Both the position numbers and the translations under genes were made by a program. A DNA stretch of 50,662 bases, taken from contig CANGIS010000019.1 of NCBI GenBank assembly GCA_947454055.1, forward strand, positions 1 to 50,662, written 5' to 3'. Positions 34,112 to 41,967 of the stretch are shown here, piece after piece (position 1 is the stretch's first letter; every line of letters begins with the position of its first letter). The DNA is from Hyphomicrobiales bacterium (GTDB taxonomy: Bacteria; Pseudomonadota; Alphaproteobacteria; Rhizobiales; Beijerinckiaceae). Below the pieces are notes generated by a model. The model ran no database searches and was not told the origin of the DNA. It worked only from the letters and a program-made list of their open reading frames with translations.

Positions 34112-35134
34112 ATGATGCGAACATGCAAGATGGGCTTACGGTTGCTATGTGTTTGGGGGATGATGGCGTTTTTTGGCCATGCCCTGATCGGCCAAGCCTA
34201 TGCCGGCCAGCCGTTTTCGCTCGGGTTTCCGCTGGAATGCAAACTCGGCGAAACCTGTTTTGTGCAAAACTATGTCGATCATGAGTTAGGCTCCGGCTAT
34301 CGTGATTTTCATTGTGGGGCGATGACCTATGACGGGCACGACGGCACTGATTTCCGGATAGCGTCGATGGCAGAGGAACGCGCTGGCGTTGCCGTTTTGG
34401 CCGCGGCCAATGGCGTGGTGAAACGCGTGCGCGACGGCGTTCCCGACGCTTTGATGACCGCGGCGACAAAGGCGGAAGTGGCGGGCGAGGAATGCGGCAA
34501 TGGCGTCATCATCGACCATGGCGACGGATGGCAGACACAATATTGCCATCTCAGACGCGGTTCTGTCGCGCTCGCGGCGGGGCGCAAGGTCAAGCGGGGG
34601 CAGATGATTGGTCTGATCGGACTCTCGGGGGCCACCGAATTTCCGCATCTGCATCTCACCGTCCGGCATAAAGACGAGGTTGTCGATCCGTTTGCACCGA
34701 CGCTGGCTGTGGAGGCGTGCTCGGAGCAGCAGAGCGCCGCGTTGTTTGATGACCGCAACCAAAATTACCAATACCGCGACCGGATCGTATTGAATTTCGG
34801 CTTTGCTGATGGTCCGGTTCAAACCAGCGAGATCGAGGCGGGCGAGATGGCGGCGCGTGTGCCAGATCGGGCGTCGGGCGTGATCGTCGCCTATGTTCGC
34901 GTCATGGGACTTAATCAAGGCGATGTGCAGACGGTTTCCATCATCGGGCCGGATGGTGAAGTGATAGCGGAGCGGGCCTTTGATCCGCTGGACCGGCCGA
35001 AGGCACAAAATGTCCTTTTTGTCGGCGGAAAACGGCCGAAAGAAGGGTGGAAGGCGGGCATCTATTCGGCGCTCTATTCCGTCCACCACGGCGAAAAAGG
35101 TACCTTCGACAAATGGTTTTTCCTCAAATTTTAA
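34112..35134 (+). CDS. Exported M23-family peptidase
   Basis: A 340-residue predicted murein endopeptidase of the LytM/M23 zinc family. A signal peptide covers about residues 1-31 (LLCVWGMMAFFGHALIGQAYA). The M23 domain has the zinc motif HDGTDF (in GHDGTDFRI), the NGVIIDHGDGWQTQYCHL segment and the second motif HLHLTV. A C-terminal beta-rich domain of about 140 residues (FADGPVQTSEIEAGE to GTFDKWFFLKF) is not recognised. It would cleave peptide crosslinks in the periplasm. It is inserted between hisS and hisZ, which in many relatives are adjacent. Start codon choice among several close ATGs is uncertain. Confidence 0.88.
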   Translation: MMRTCKMGLRLLCVWGMMAFFGHALIGQAYAGQPFSLGFPLECKLGETCFVQNYVDHELGSGYRDFHCGAMTYDGHDGTDFRIASMAEERAGVAVLAAANGVVKRVRDGVPDALMTAATKAEVAGEECGNGVIIDHGDGWQTQYCHLRRGSVALAAGRKVKRGQMIGLIGLSGATEFPHLHLTVRHKDEVVDPFAPTLAVEACSEQQSAALFDDRNQNYQYRDRIVLNFGFADGPVQTSEIEAGEMAARVPDRASGVIVAYVRVMGLNQGDVQTVSIIGPDGEVIAERAFDPLDRPKAQNVLFVGGKRPKEGWKAGIYSALYSVHHGEKGTFDKWFFLKF

Positions 35135-35229
35135 CGGTGTTTGAGGAACGACGCCGTCAAAGCATATTTTTTGTCGCAAGATGGCGCGCGGACTGCTAGA
35201 TAGCGGTCCAATCCTTGGAAGTGCTGCCC

Positions 35230-36345
35230 GTGACGCCATCTCGTAACGCCGAAACCATTCTGTCGGTTTTTGAAGGCGCAGGCTATGCCCGCGTCGAACC
35301 GCCGCTGTTGCAGCCGGCGGATATTTTTCTGGATCTGTCGGGCGAGGAAATTCGCCACCGCCTGTTCGTAACCAGTGACAGCGAAGGGCGCGAATTGGCG
35401 CTCCGGCCCGAGTTTACGATACCGGTGGCGCGCGCCTATCTGGCGTCGGCCGAAGCGGGGTACGCCAAAAATTTCAGCTATTCCGGCCCGGTGTTCCGCG
35501 TTCGCCAAGGCGAGGCGGACGAATTTGTGCAATCAGGCATCGAGTCCTTCGGCCGAACCGATACCGAGGCAACGGACGCCGAAATTCTCGCCCGTGCCTA
35601 TGAGGCGGTCGCCGCCATTGGCGAAACCGCGCTCGATATCAAACTGGGCGATATGGGCCTGTTCAACGCGCTTCTGGCGGCTTTGGGCTTGCAGGCGGTC
35701 TGGCAGCGGCGTTTGAAGCGGGCGTTTGCCAAGGGAGCGCTTGATGCTGCAACGCTCGCAGCGCTTGCCGAGAATGTGCCCGAAGCGATGAAACATGCCG
35801 GCCTCCTGAACGCGCTCGAGGGCCAAGACCCGCGCGCCGCGCGCGCCTTTGTCGAAGATTTGCTGCAGATTGCCGGTATTTCAACGGTGGGTGGACGGAG
35901 TGCCGGTGAAATCGCCGAGCGCTTTCTGGTGCAAGCATCGAATGCTGCCGAGGGGGCTCTACCCGCTGAAGCGTTGGAGGCTTTGGAGCGCTATGCGGCA
36001 ATTGAGGGCGATCCCGATACGGCGTCTGCCGCCCTCAGGGCGCTGGCCGATGATGCCGACCTTGATCTGAATGCAGCGCTTGATGCGTTTGACACGCGGG
36101 CGGGCTTTATTGCGGCGCGGGGTGTCGCGTTGAAAAACGTAGCGTTTTCGGCACGGTTTGGTCGCAATCTCGACTATTATACCGGAGTTGTGTTCGAGTT
36201 TAGGCGCAAGGGGGATGCCGCCGGACGGCCTCTGGTGGGCGGCGGGCGCTATGACCGGTTGCTCGAAACGTTAGGCGCCGGCATGCCGGTTCCAGCCGTT
36301 GGCTGTGCAGTGTTTATCGATCGGTTGCAGGGTGGGGTGGTATGA
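35230..36345 (+). CDS. hisZ: ATP phosphoribosyltransferase regulatory subunit HisZ
   Basis: HisZ is a catalytically inactive HisRS paralogue that associates with HisG and mediates histidine feedback in bacteria with short HisG. The class II fold is recognisable: [16 protein letters not shown], the [27 protein letters not shown] motif-2-like region, [15 protein letters not shown] and [14 protein letters not shown]. No anticodon-binding domain is present, as expected. The frame opens at a TTG at 35215; a GTG at 35230 with GGAAGTG nine bases upstream matches the family N-terminus better. The stop overlaps the hisG start (ATGA), so the two are co-translated. Confidence 0.94.
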   Translation: MTPSRNAETILSVFEGAGYARVEPPLLQPADIFLDLSGEEIRHRLFVTSDSEGRELALRPEFTIPVARAYLASAEAGYAKNFSYSGPVFRVRQGEADEFVQSGIESFGRTDTEATDAEILARAYEAVAAIGETALDIKLGDMGLFNALLAALGLQAVWQRRLKRAFAKGALDAATLAALAENVPEAMKHAGLLNALEGQDPRAARAFVEDLLQIAGISTVGGRSAGEIAERFLVQASNAAEGALPAEALEALERYAAIEGDPDTASAALRALADDADLDLNAALDAFDTRAGFIAARGVALKNVAFSARFGRNLDYYTGVVFEFRRKGDAAGRPLVGGGRYDRLLETLGAGMPVPAVGCAVFIDRLQGGVV

Positions 36346-37328
36346 GCACTTTATCCTCCGCCGAGCCGCTTCTGATTGCTGTGCCTTCGAAAGGCCGGTT
36401 GCAAGAAAACGCCTTCAGCTTTTTTGCCCGTGCGGGGTTGACGCTGACACAGTCGCGCGGGGCGCGGGATTATCGCGGGACGATTGCCGGGCTGCCCGGG
36501 GTTGAAATTCTGTTTTTATCCGCTTCCGAAATTGCCCGCGAACTCGCCTCCGGCGGCGCGCATTTTGGCATTACGGGCGAAGATTTGATCCGCGAATCCA
36601 TTCCGGACGCGGACCAAAAGCTCGATATGCTGACGCCGTTGGGGTTTGGCCACGCCAATGTGGTGGTGGCCGTGCCGCAAGCCTGGATCGATGTCCGCAC
36701 CATGGCGGATCTCGAGGATGTCGCTTCCGCCTTCCGCCAGCGGCATGGCCGGAAAATGCGGGTGGCAACGAAATATATCAACCTTACCCGTCGTTATTTT
36801 GCCGGGCATGGCGTGACCGATTACCGTATTGTCGAAAGTCTGGGGGCGACCGAGGGTGCGCCTGCCTCGGGCACGGCGGAACTGATCGTCGATATCACCA
36901 CGACAGGGGCGACGCTTTCGGCCAATGCGCTCAAAGTGCTCGAGGATGGCACGATGCTGAAAAGCGAGGCCAATCTGGTGGTCTCTCTTGCGGCAGATTG
37001 GAACGAGGCCACGCTGAAAGCGGCCCGCACCATTTTGGCCCGAATTGCGGCGGAAGAGGAAGCGCGGACGCACCGCATGGTGCGCGCGAGCTTCAGCCGC
37101 GTGCCGAAAACCTTGGCCCAGCGCGCCATTGCCGAGTTTGGCGTGGCGGTGATGGGCGAGCAGGTCGACGAAATCGGTTTCCATGTCCGCAAAAACGGCA
37201 TTTTTGCACTCTCGGAATGGTTGGTGGGCGAAGGCGCGCTCAGGGTATCGGTGAGTGCGGCAGATTATGTGTTCACCGCGTCCAATCCGCTGATCGAGAA
37301 GTTAGAGGCAAGGCTGGGTTTGATATGA
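36342..37328 (+). CDS. hisG: ATP phosphoribosyltransferase
   Basis: HisG catalyses the first step of histidine synthesis, joining ATP and PRPP. The opening [24 protein letters not shown] and the [20 protein letters not shown] phosphoribosyl-binding segment are clear. It is 328 residues, longer than the 210-230 residues typical of HisZ-dependent short enzymes; the extra C-terminal 100 residues include [19 protein letters not shown] and a [24 protein letters not shown] ending. Coexistence with hisZ immediately upstream is notable. The start and stop overlap neighbours by 4 bases at both ends, so hisZ, hisG and the META gene are one translational unit. Confidence 0.95.
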   Translation: MSTLSSAEPLLIAVPSKGRLQENAFSFFARAGLTLTQSRGARDYRGTIAGLPGVEILFLSASEIARELASGGAHFGITGEDLIRESIPDADQKLDMLTPLGFGHANVVVAVPQAWIDVRTMADLEDVASAFRQRHGRKMRVATKYINLTRRYFAGHGVTDYRIVESLGATEGAPASGTAELIVDITTTGATLSANALKVLEDGTMLKSEANLVVSLAADWNEATLKAARTILARIAAEEEARTHRMVRASFSRVPKTLAQRAIAEFGVAVMGEQVDEIGFHVRKNGIFALSEWLVGEGALRVSVSAADYVFTASNPLIEKLEARLGLI

Positions 37329-37789
37329 AAAAGGGTATGACGATGACGATCGCAACCAAGCGGATGATCGCTGCCTTCGCGTTACTAGGCGGGCTGATGG
37401 TGTTGCCGGCGTACGCTCAGCAGGCACCGACAGGTGCCGCCTCCGCCCAGGGCAAGATCTTTCCCGTCAATGTGCAGTGGGAATTGGCCGGCGTAAACGG
37501 CGCGCCGGTGAACAGTGACCGTCCGACCCTCCAACTCGATGGGCAGATGCGGATGCGCGGCTTTGCCGGATGCAATACGTTTTCGGCCACCGCCTATCCG
37601 CTCAAAAATCAGGGCATTACGGTCGGCCCTGTGGCCGTGACCAACAAGCAGTGCGACAAAGCAGCGATGGATGCCGAGAAGACCTATCTTCTGGGCTTGC
37701 GCACCGCCTTACAATGGATGGTGAAGGACGGCCTTCTCTATATGCGCAGTGAAAAGACCGAGCTTAAATTCCAGCGCGCATTGTTTTGA
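37325..37789 (+). CDS. Exported META-domain (HslJ-like) protein
   Basis: A 154-residue protein with a Sec signal peptide (about residues 1-31, cleavage after AYA). The mature part is one META domain: [22 protein letters not shown], the invariant glycine-cysteine-asparagine in [15 protein letters not shown], and the second conserved cysteine in [23 protein letters not shown] proteins such as HslJ are envelope proteins tied to stress or drug resistance. The ATG overlaps the hisG stop (ATGA). The functional link to histidine synthesis is unclear; coupling may simply be opportunistic. Confidence 0.9.
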   Translation: MKKGMTMTIATKRMIAAFALLGGLMVLPAYAQQAPTGAASAQGKIFPVNVQWELAGVNGAPVNSDRPTLQLDGQMRMRGFAGCNTFSATAYPLKNQGITVGPVAVTNKQCDKAAMDAEKTYLLGLRTALQWMVKDGLLYMRSEKTELKFQRALF

Positions 37790-37811
37790 AAAGCCCGCTT
37801 TATCGGCGCTT

Positions 37812-39887
37812 TCACACCCTCACGGCCTGAAACCTGCCTTGGGTAAGCGGTTCCATCCGGATTGCAGCGGTATGGAAGGCTTTCAGCGTCGAACGGTGTC
37901 CGATGGATACCAGCGTGGTGGCTGGGAGATGGGCCTTGATCGCGGTATAGAGGCGGGCTTCACTTTCCTCGTCGAGCGCCGAGGTGGCCTCATCCAGAAA
38001 CAGCCAATCGGGTTTGGCAAGCAGAGCGCGGGCAATTGCGATGCGTTGCTGTTCGCCGCCCGATAGACGTTGCGACCACGCGGCATGATCATCGAGCATA
38101 TCAGTCAGTCGGCCGAGGCCCGATGCGGAAAGGGCTGCGGACAGTTGCGTGTCGCTATAGGCGCCCGCTTCGGCAGGATAGGACACGCATTCCCTAAGGC
38201 TGCCCTGCGGGAGATAGGGCTTTTGCGGCAAGAGCAGCACATTGGCCTCTGAGGGCAGTACGACCTCGCCCGAGCCATAGGGCCAGATGCCCGCGATAGC
38301 GCGAAGCAGCGTTGATTTGCCGGAGCCCGAGGGCCCCGAAACCAGCACGGCCTCGCCGGGCTTAAAGGCGAGATCGGCTTCCACAATGACCGTTCCATCG
38401 GGCAAGGCGAGACGAAGATGGTTGACGCCGAGAGAAGCCTCGTCCAAGCGGCGTTCGGCTATGCCCATCGGTGTTTTGCCGAGATGGCGCGCGGCGTCGA
38501 TGGAGGTGTCAAACCCTGTCAAACGACGGATGACTGCCAGATAGGCGGCGACCGAGGTGTAGGCGTCAATAAAGAAGCTGAGCGACCCTTCGACACGGCC
38601 GAAGGCACTGGCCGTTTGGGTCAGCACGCCGAGCTGGATCTTGCCGATGAAATAGAACGGGGCGGCCACAACATAGGGGATAAGCGGGCTGATCTGGCCA
38701 TAGCCGGAGGTGAAGGCCATTAGAAGCTTGCGGAGCGAAACGATGGACAAAAAGTTGCGGATCACATCACCGAATTTGTCCATCAGCAAGCCGCGCTCGG
38801 CGGGCTCGCCTTTCAGCAAGGCGATCTGCTCGGCATATTCGCGCAAACGCGCCAGCGAGAAGCGGAAATTGGCTTCGAATTTCTGCTGGTCAAAATAAAG
38901 CCCGATCAGCTTGCGGCCGATGAGATGCGTCATCAGCGTGCCAAAACCCGAATAGAGGCAGGCGACCCAGAACAGAAAACCGGGAATGGCAATCTCGGTC
39001 CCGGGAATGGTGAAATTCGCGGAAATGGTCCACAAAATGATTGAGAACGAGACCAGCGAGCTAGTGGAGGATAAAAGCGAGATCGAAAAACTATAGGTGC
39101 GGTTGATGAACTCATCGACATCATCGGCGATGCGCTGGTCGGGGTTATCGGCCCCGCCACCGGCCAGTGCCATGCGGTAATGGCTGCCATGATCGAGCCA
39201 ATCGGAGACGTAGCGCGCCGTCAACCAGCGCCGCCAGCGGATCATCAATTGCGATTGCACCACATATTCGATGATCGCCGAAACGATATAGATCGACGCC
39301 CAAAACAGAAACACCGTGTAAAGCAGAGACCAAAAGGCGTCGCTGTTTTTCTCCTGAATGGCGTTGAACCAATCGCGGTTGAAATAGGACAGCCGCACCG
39401 ATATGGCGACTTGGGCCTGATTGATGACAACGAGGAACACCACACATCCGCGCGCCAGCGTTTGCTCGATCAGGCGGAAGGCGGGAAGCGGCCAGAGGCG
39501 GATCGTGACGCGGTCGCGGCCATCAAAAAAGCGGTCCGCGATACGCATGATGGCGGCAATGCCCCGCAGATGGGAAATCGCGTAAACGATGAGACCGAAA
39601 ACGCCGACGGTAACCGGCAGGCTTTCGGGCAGGGAGAGCGCTTCAAGCGACGCGGGCCAAAGCGCGTGGGCATCAAGCATTAGCACAATGCCGAAGGCTA
39701 AATATTCGGTAGCGAATATGGCAGCGAATATCTGCAGAAAGCGCGACATGGCATGTGCCCGCCATGTGGTGGCCGCCAAAAGCACGCCGACAGTGCCAAG
39801 GCCTATGGCCTGAACATCGCTCTCCGAGACGCCGAGGCCGAGAGAGAGGATGGCGAAAAGGGCAATGGCTATGGCAAGAAGGCGCAT
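37812..39887 (-). CDS. BacA/SbmA-like ABC transporter with fused ATPase
   Basis: A 691-residue ABC half-transporter. About residues 1-455 form the SbmA/BacA-like membrane domain, recognised by LSYFNRDWFNAIQEKNSDAFW and LIRWRRWLTARYVSDWLD-like segments and several helices. The C-terminal ATPase has Walker A GPSGSGKST (about residues 517-525), Q-loop region LLPQKPYLP, signature LSGGEQQRIAIARALL, Walker B WLFLDEATSALDEE and the switch His in VSIGHRS. In rhizobia proteins of this layout (BclA) import peptides such as plant NCR peptides, and others are annotated as YddA-like. The peptide-import role is an inference. It follows a 308-base spacer without genes. Confidence 0.88.
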   Translation of the reverse strand: MRLLAIAIALFAILSLGLGVSESDVQAIGLGTVGVLLAATTWRAHAMSRFLQIFAAIFATEYLAFGIVLMLDAHALWPASLEALSLPESLPVTVGVFGLIVYAISHLRGIAAIMRIADRFFDGRDRVTIRLWPLPAFRLIEQTLARGCVVFLVVINQAQVAISVRLSYFNRDWFNAIQEKNSDAFWSLLYTVFLFWASIYIVSAIIEYVVQSQLMIRWRRWLTARYVSDWLDHGSHYRMALAGGGADNPDQRIADDVDEFINRTYSFSISLLSSTSSLVSFSIILWTISANFTIPGTEIAIPGFLFWVACLYSGFGTLMTHLIGRKLIGLYFDQQKFEANFRFSLARLREYAEQIALLKGEPAERGLLMDKFGDVIRNFLSIVSLRKLLMAFTSGYGQISPLIPYVVAAPFYFIGKIQLGVLTQTASAFGRVEGSLSFFIDAYTSVAAYLAVIRRLTGFDTSIDAARHLGKTPMGIAERRLDEASLGVNHLRLALPDGTVIVEADLAFKPGEAVLVSGPSGSGKSTLLRAIAGIWPYGSGEVVLPSEANVLLLPQKPYLPQGSLRECVSYPAEAGAYSDTQLSAALSASGLGRLTDMLDDHAAWSQRLSGGEQQRIAIARALLAKPDWLFLDEATSALDEESEARLYTAIKAHLPATTLVSIGHRSTLKAFHTAAIRMEPLTQGRFQAVRV

Positions 39888-40195
39888 GGGAATCCGTGGG
39901 GTGCGAGGTATCCGAGGTGGGTATGTTTAGCACGGTTTAGGCCGGACGATGAACCGTGAAAATCAGTCTGACGATGAATGATGTTAGGCAGTGGCTGGTC
40001 GGTATCAGCCAAGGCCGAGCCTCCTCATCCTTGGTATGGGCGGGCAACGCGCGGATTCCGGCAATATCGGCCCGTTTTACCTTCCGGAGCAGAGCGTCTT
40101 TCAAAAGGACCAATCCGGGTCACACCCGTGCTCCGAAGGATACTCTGTGAAGCGGGCAATTAACATGGCGGGAACGGGATAAAGGCCAGCTCCGA
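39888..40195. other. Gene-free spacer with strong folding potential
   Basis: No convincing gene was found here; short open frames exist but none has a family match or ribosome site. The span lies upstream of the ABC transporter start on the minus strand. Within it 40080-40139 can fold as a three-way junction: outer stem CCTTCcGGAGCA with TGCTCCGAAGG (40129-40139), hairpin GTCTTT-CAA-AAGGAC (40096-40110) and hairpin CGGGT-CAC-ACCCG (40116-40128). A further hairpin GGCTG/CAGCC lies at 39993-40010. The CTTTCAAAAGG loop looks like a tRNA anticodon arm but no complete tRNA fits. Confidence 0.5.
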
Positions 40196-41128
40196 CTATT
40201 TTCCAACGCCTTTGAACAGCTTCACCTCGGCCAGCAAACGGGCGAGCGCACAGGAGACGAGACGGCTTTCGAGCGTATCGGCGCGGCTTGTAAGGATCAC
40301 GGGGGCTTTCGCGCCCACCACAAGCCCTGCCGCCTCCGCATGCGCCATGAAGGACAGGGTTTTGGCCAAAATATTGCCGGCAACGAGGTCTGGCACCATC
40401 AGCACATTCGCCTTGCCCGCGACCTTTGAAATAATATGCTTTTGCGTTACCGCCCCGATATTAATCGCATTGTCGAGCGCCAAGGGGCCGTCGAGCAAAG
40501 CGCCTGTGATCTGGCTGCGATCCGCCATTTTACATAAAGCGGCCGCATCAAGCGTGGATTGGATGTTGGGATTGACCGTCTCGGTTGCAGACAAAATCGC
40601 GACGCGAACCTCGGGTAAGCCAATGGCGTGGGCAAGGTCGATGGCGTTTTGCACGATATCGGCTTTCTCCAGCAGGCTCGGCGCGATGTTGATAGCGGCG
40701 TCGGTGACGATCAAGGGCTCGGAGTGGCCCTTCGTCGCCATCACATAGCAATGACTGATGCGCCGCTCGGTGCGAAGGCCAAAGGCCCGATCAATAACCG
40801 CCGCCATCAGTTCATCGGTATGAAGGCTGCCCTTCATCACCGCATCCGCTTTGCCCGAGCGGACCAAGGCGACCGCCGTCTCGGCCGAGGCATGGCTGTG
40901 CGCCGTATCGGTGATCGGCCAAGCGGTGATGTCGATGCCCGCCTCCAAAGCCGCGGCCCGAATTTTTGCCTCTGGACCAACCAGCAACGGCACGATCAAA
41001 CCGGCTTGCACGGCTGCGGCAACGCTCTCAATGGTCAGCGCATCACACGGATGGGCTACTGCCACGCGGATGATCGGCTTAGCTTTTGCCCGCGTCAGTA
41101 AGGCTTCAAAAACCGGATGCAGTGTCAT
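40196..41128 (-). CDS. Phosphate acetyl/butyryltransferase family protein
   Basis: A 310-residue member of the phosphate acetyltransferase/butyryltransferase family, which interconverts acyl-CoA and acyl phosphate. Family segments include IIRVAVAHPCDALTIESV, GKADAVMKGSLHTDELM, SHCYVMATKGHSEPLIVTDAAINI, VAILSATETVNPN, GALLDGPLALDNAIN and VLMVPDLVAGNILAKTLSFMA. It lacks the N-terminal regulatory domain of long Pta. No acetate kinase or butyrate kinase gene lies in the window, so the pathway is unknown; acetyl or butyryl-phosphate recycling is possible. The downstream neighbour is the spacer before the ABC transporter. Confidence 0.88.
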   Translation of the reverse strand: MTLHPVFEALLTRAKAKPIIRVAVAHPCDALTIESVAAAVQAGLIVPLLVGPEAKIRAAALEAGIDITAWPITDTAHSHASAETAVALVRSGKADAVMKGSLHTDELMAAVIDRAFGLRTERRISHCYVMATKGHSEPLIVTDAAINIAPSLLEKADIVQNAIDLAHAIGLPEVRVAILSATETVNPNIQSTLDAAALCKMADRSQITGALLDGPLALDNAINIGAVTQKHIISKVAGKANVLMVPDLVAGNILAKTLSFMAHAEAAGLVVGAKAPVILTSRADTLESRLVSCALARLLAEVKLFKGVGK

Positions 41129-41160
41129 CGTTTCACTTCCTTAGGCCGCACGTTGTCTTC

Positions 41161-41217
41161 TATGCCGCGGCGTTGGTTTTTTTCATGCCGCGGCACTTGT
41201 TTCATGCCGCGGCGCTT
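41161..41217. repeat. Tandem repeat around CATGCCGCGGC
   Basis: Three imperfect copies of ATGCCGCGGCRYTTG, at 41162, 41184 and 41203, separated by T-runs (19-22 base period). The third copy overlaps the 3' end of the GST gene, so its C-terminal residues PSAAA and stop codon come from the repeat unit. Each copy contains the palindrome CCGCGG. Confidence 0.75.
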
Positions 41218-41813
41218 GGCCGTGCCGATACCTCGCAATGCCAACGACGAAGATGTACCATCGCTTCGGGCACCGCGAGGCGGGCGGGTTTCATAAAATC
41301 AATCGCGCATAACGCCGTGATGTCGGCAATGGAAAACGTCTGGCCTGCGACGAAAGGGGTATGCGCCAAAGCCCCGTTCAACAGTTCCATGCCGGCCATT
41401 GCCTTTGGCCTGTTGGCTTCGCTCCATTCGGGAATTTGCGGCACTTCGTGACCTGCCATGCCGGGGTGCCCATGCCGGAAGACATGCGTGATGGGAACAA
41501 AAAGCTCCAGCTCCGCACGCCGGTTCCACATTTCGATCTGTGCTTGTTCAAGCGGTGTCCGGCCAAACAAGGGTGGCTGGGGATGAAGCGCTTCGATGTA
41601 CCGGCAGATCGCAACGGATTCGGTGATCACGGTGCCATCATCGAGTTCGAGCGCGGGCGTACGCTGCAACGGGTTGATCTCCGTGAAGCCCGCCTTGCGA
41701 TGCTCAAAGGCGCCAAGATCGACTGTAATCCTCGGGATATCCAAGACTTTCTCGGCGAGAAAGATCCTTACCCGACGTGGGTTGGGCGCGCGCACGCTGT
41801 CGTAAAGTTTCAT
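41202..41813 (-). CDS. Glutathione S-transferase
   Basis: A 203-residue cytosolic GST. The N-terminal thioredoxin-like domain begins MKLYDSVRAPNPRRVRIFLAEKV and contains the glutathione-binding NPLQRTPALELDDGTVITESVAICRYIEAL. The C-terminal helical domain carries ANRPKAMAGMELLNGAL and the N-capping box motif FSIADITALCAIDF. The substrate is unknown. The frame opens at 41894, but the thioredoxin fold starts at the ATG at 41813, which has AAAGGA upstream. The 3' end runs into a short tandem repeat. Confidence 0.92.
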   Translation of the reverse strand: MKLYDSVRAPNPRRVRIFLAEKVLDIPRITVDLGAFEHRKAGFTEINPLQRTPALELDDGTVITESVAICRYIEALHPQPPLFGRTPLEQAQIEMWNRRAELELFVPITHVFRHGHPGMAGHEVPQIPEWSEANRPKAMAGMELLNGALAHTPFVAGQTFSIADITALCAIDFMKPARLAVPEAMVHLRRWHCEVSARPSAAA

Positions 41814-41919
41814 CGGGGATTCCTTTGAACAGGATCTGACGGTTCCATGCCACAGGCGTGGCGTCAACCGGGATGCGTACCGAGTTGGGTTCAATTTGAG
41901 GTTTTAAGTCAGCGTGAAT

Positions 41920-41934
41920 TTAACCGTCGGTTGA
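41920..41934 (+). promoter_or_regulatory. Possible CtrA-like box upstream of the PleC/DivJ-like kinase
   Basis: TTAA-N7-TTGA, one mismatch from the TTAA-N7-TTAA consensus of the cell-cycle regulator CtrA, 34-48 bases upstream of the kinase ATG. The core also reads as the inverted repeat AACCG-T-CGGTT. The match could be fortuitous in this AT-rich stretch. Confidence 0.3.
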
Positions 41935-41967
41935 TAAGGTTTGAGAGATCGGAGCAGGTATTTATCC

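Noticed and set aside
34286-35239. 317-residue open frame on the minus strand
   Set aside because: Antisense to the M23 peptidase, which has a signal peptide and intact zinc motifs.
40095-40111. tRNA-Leu(CAA)-like anticodon arm
   Set aside because: The loop TTCAAAA resembles an anticodon loop, but the D arm, variable arm and T-loop (TTCRA) of a tRNA are absent.
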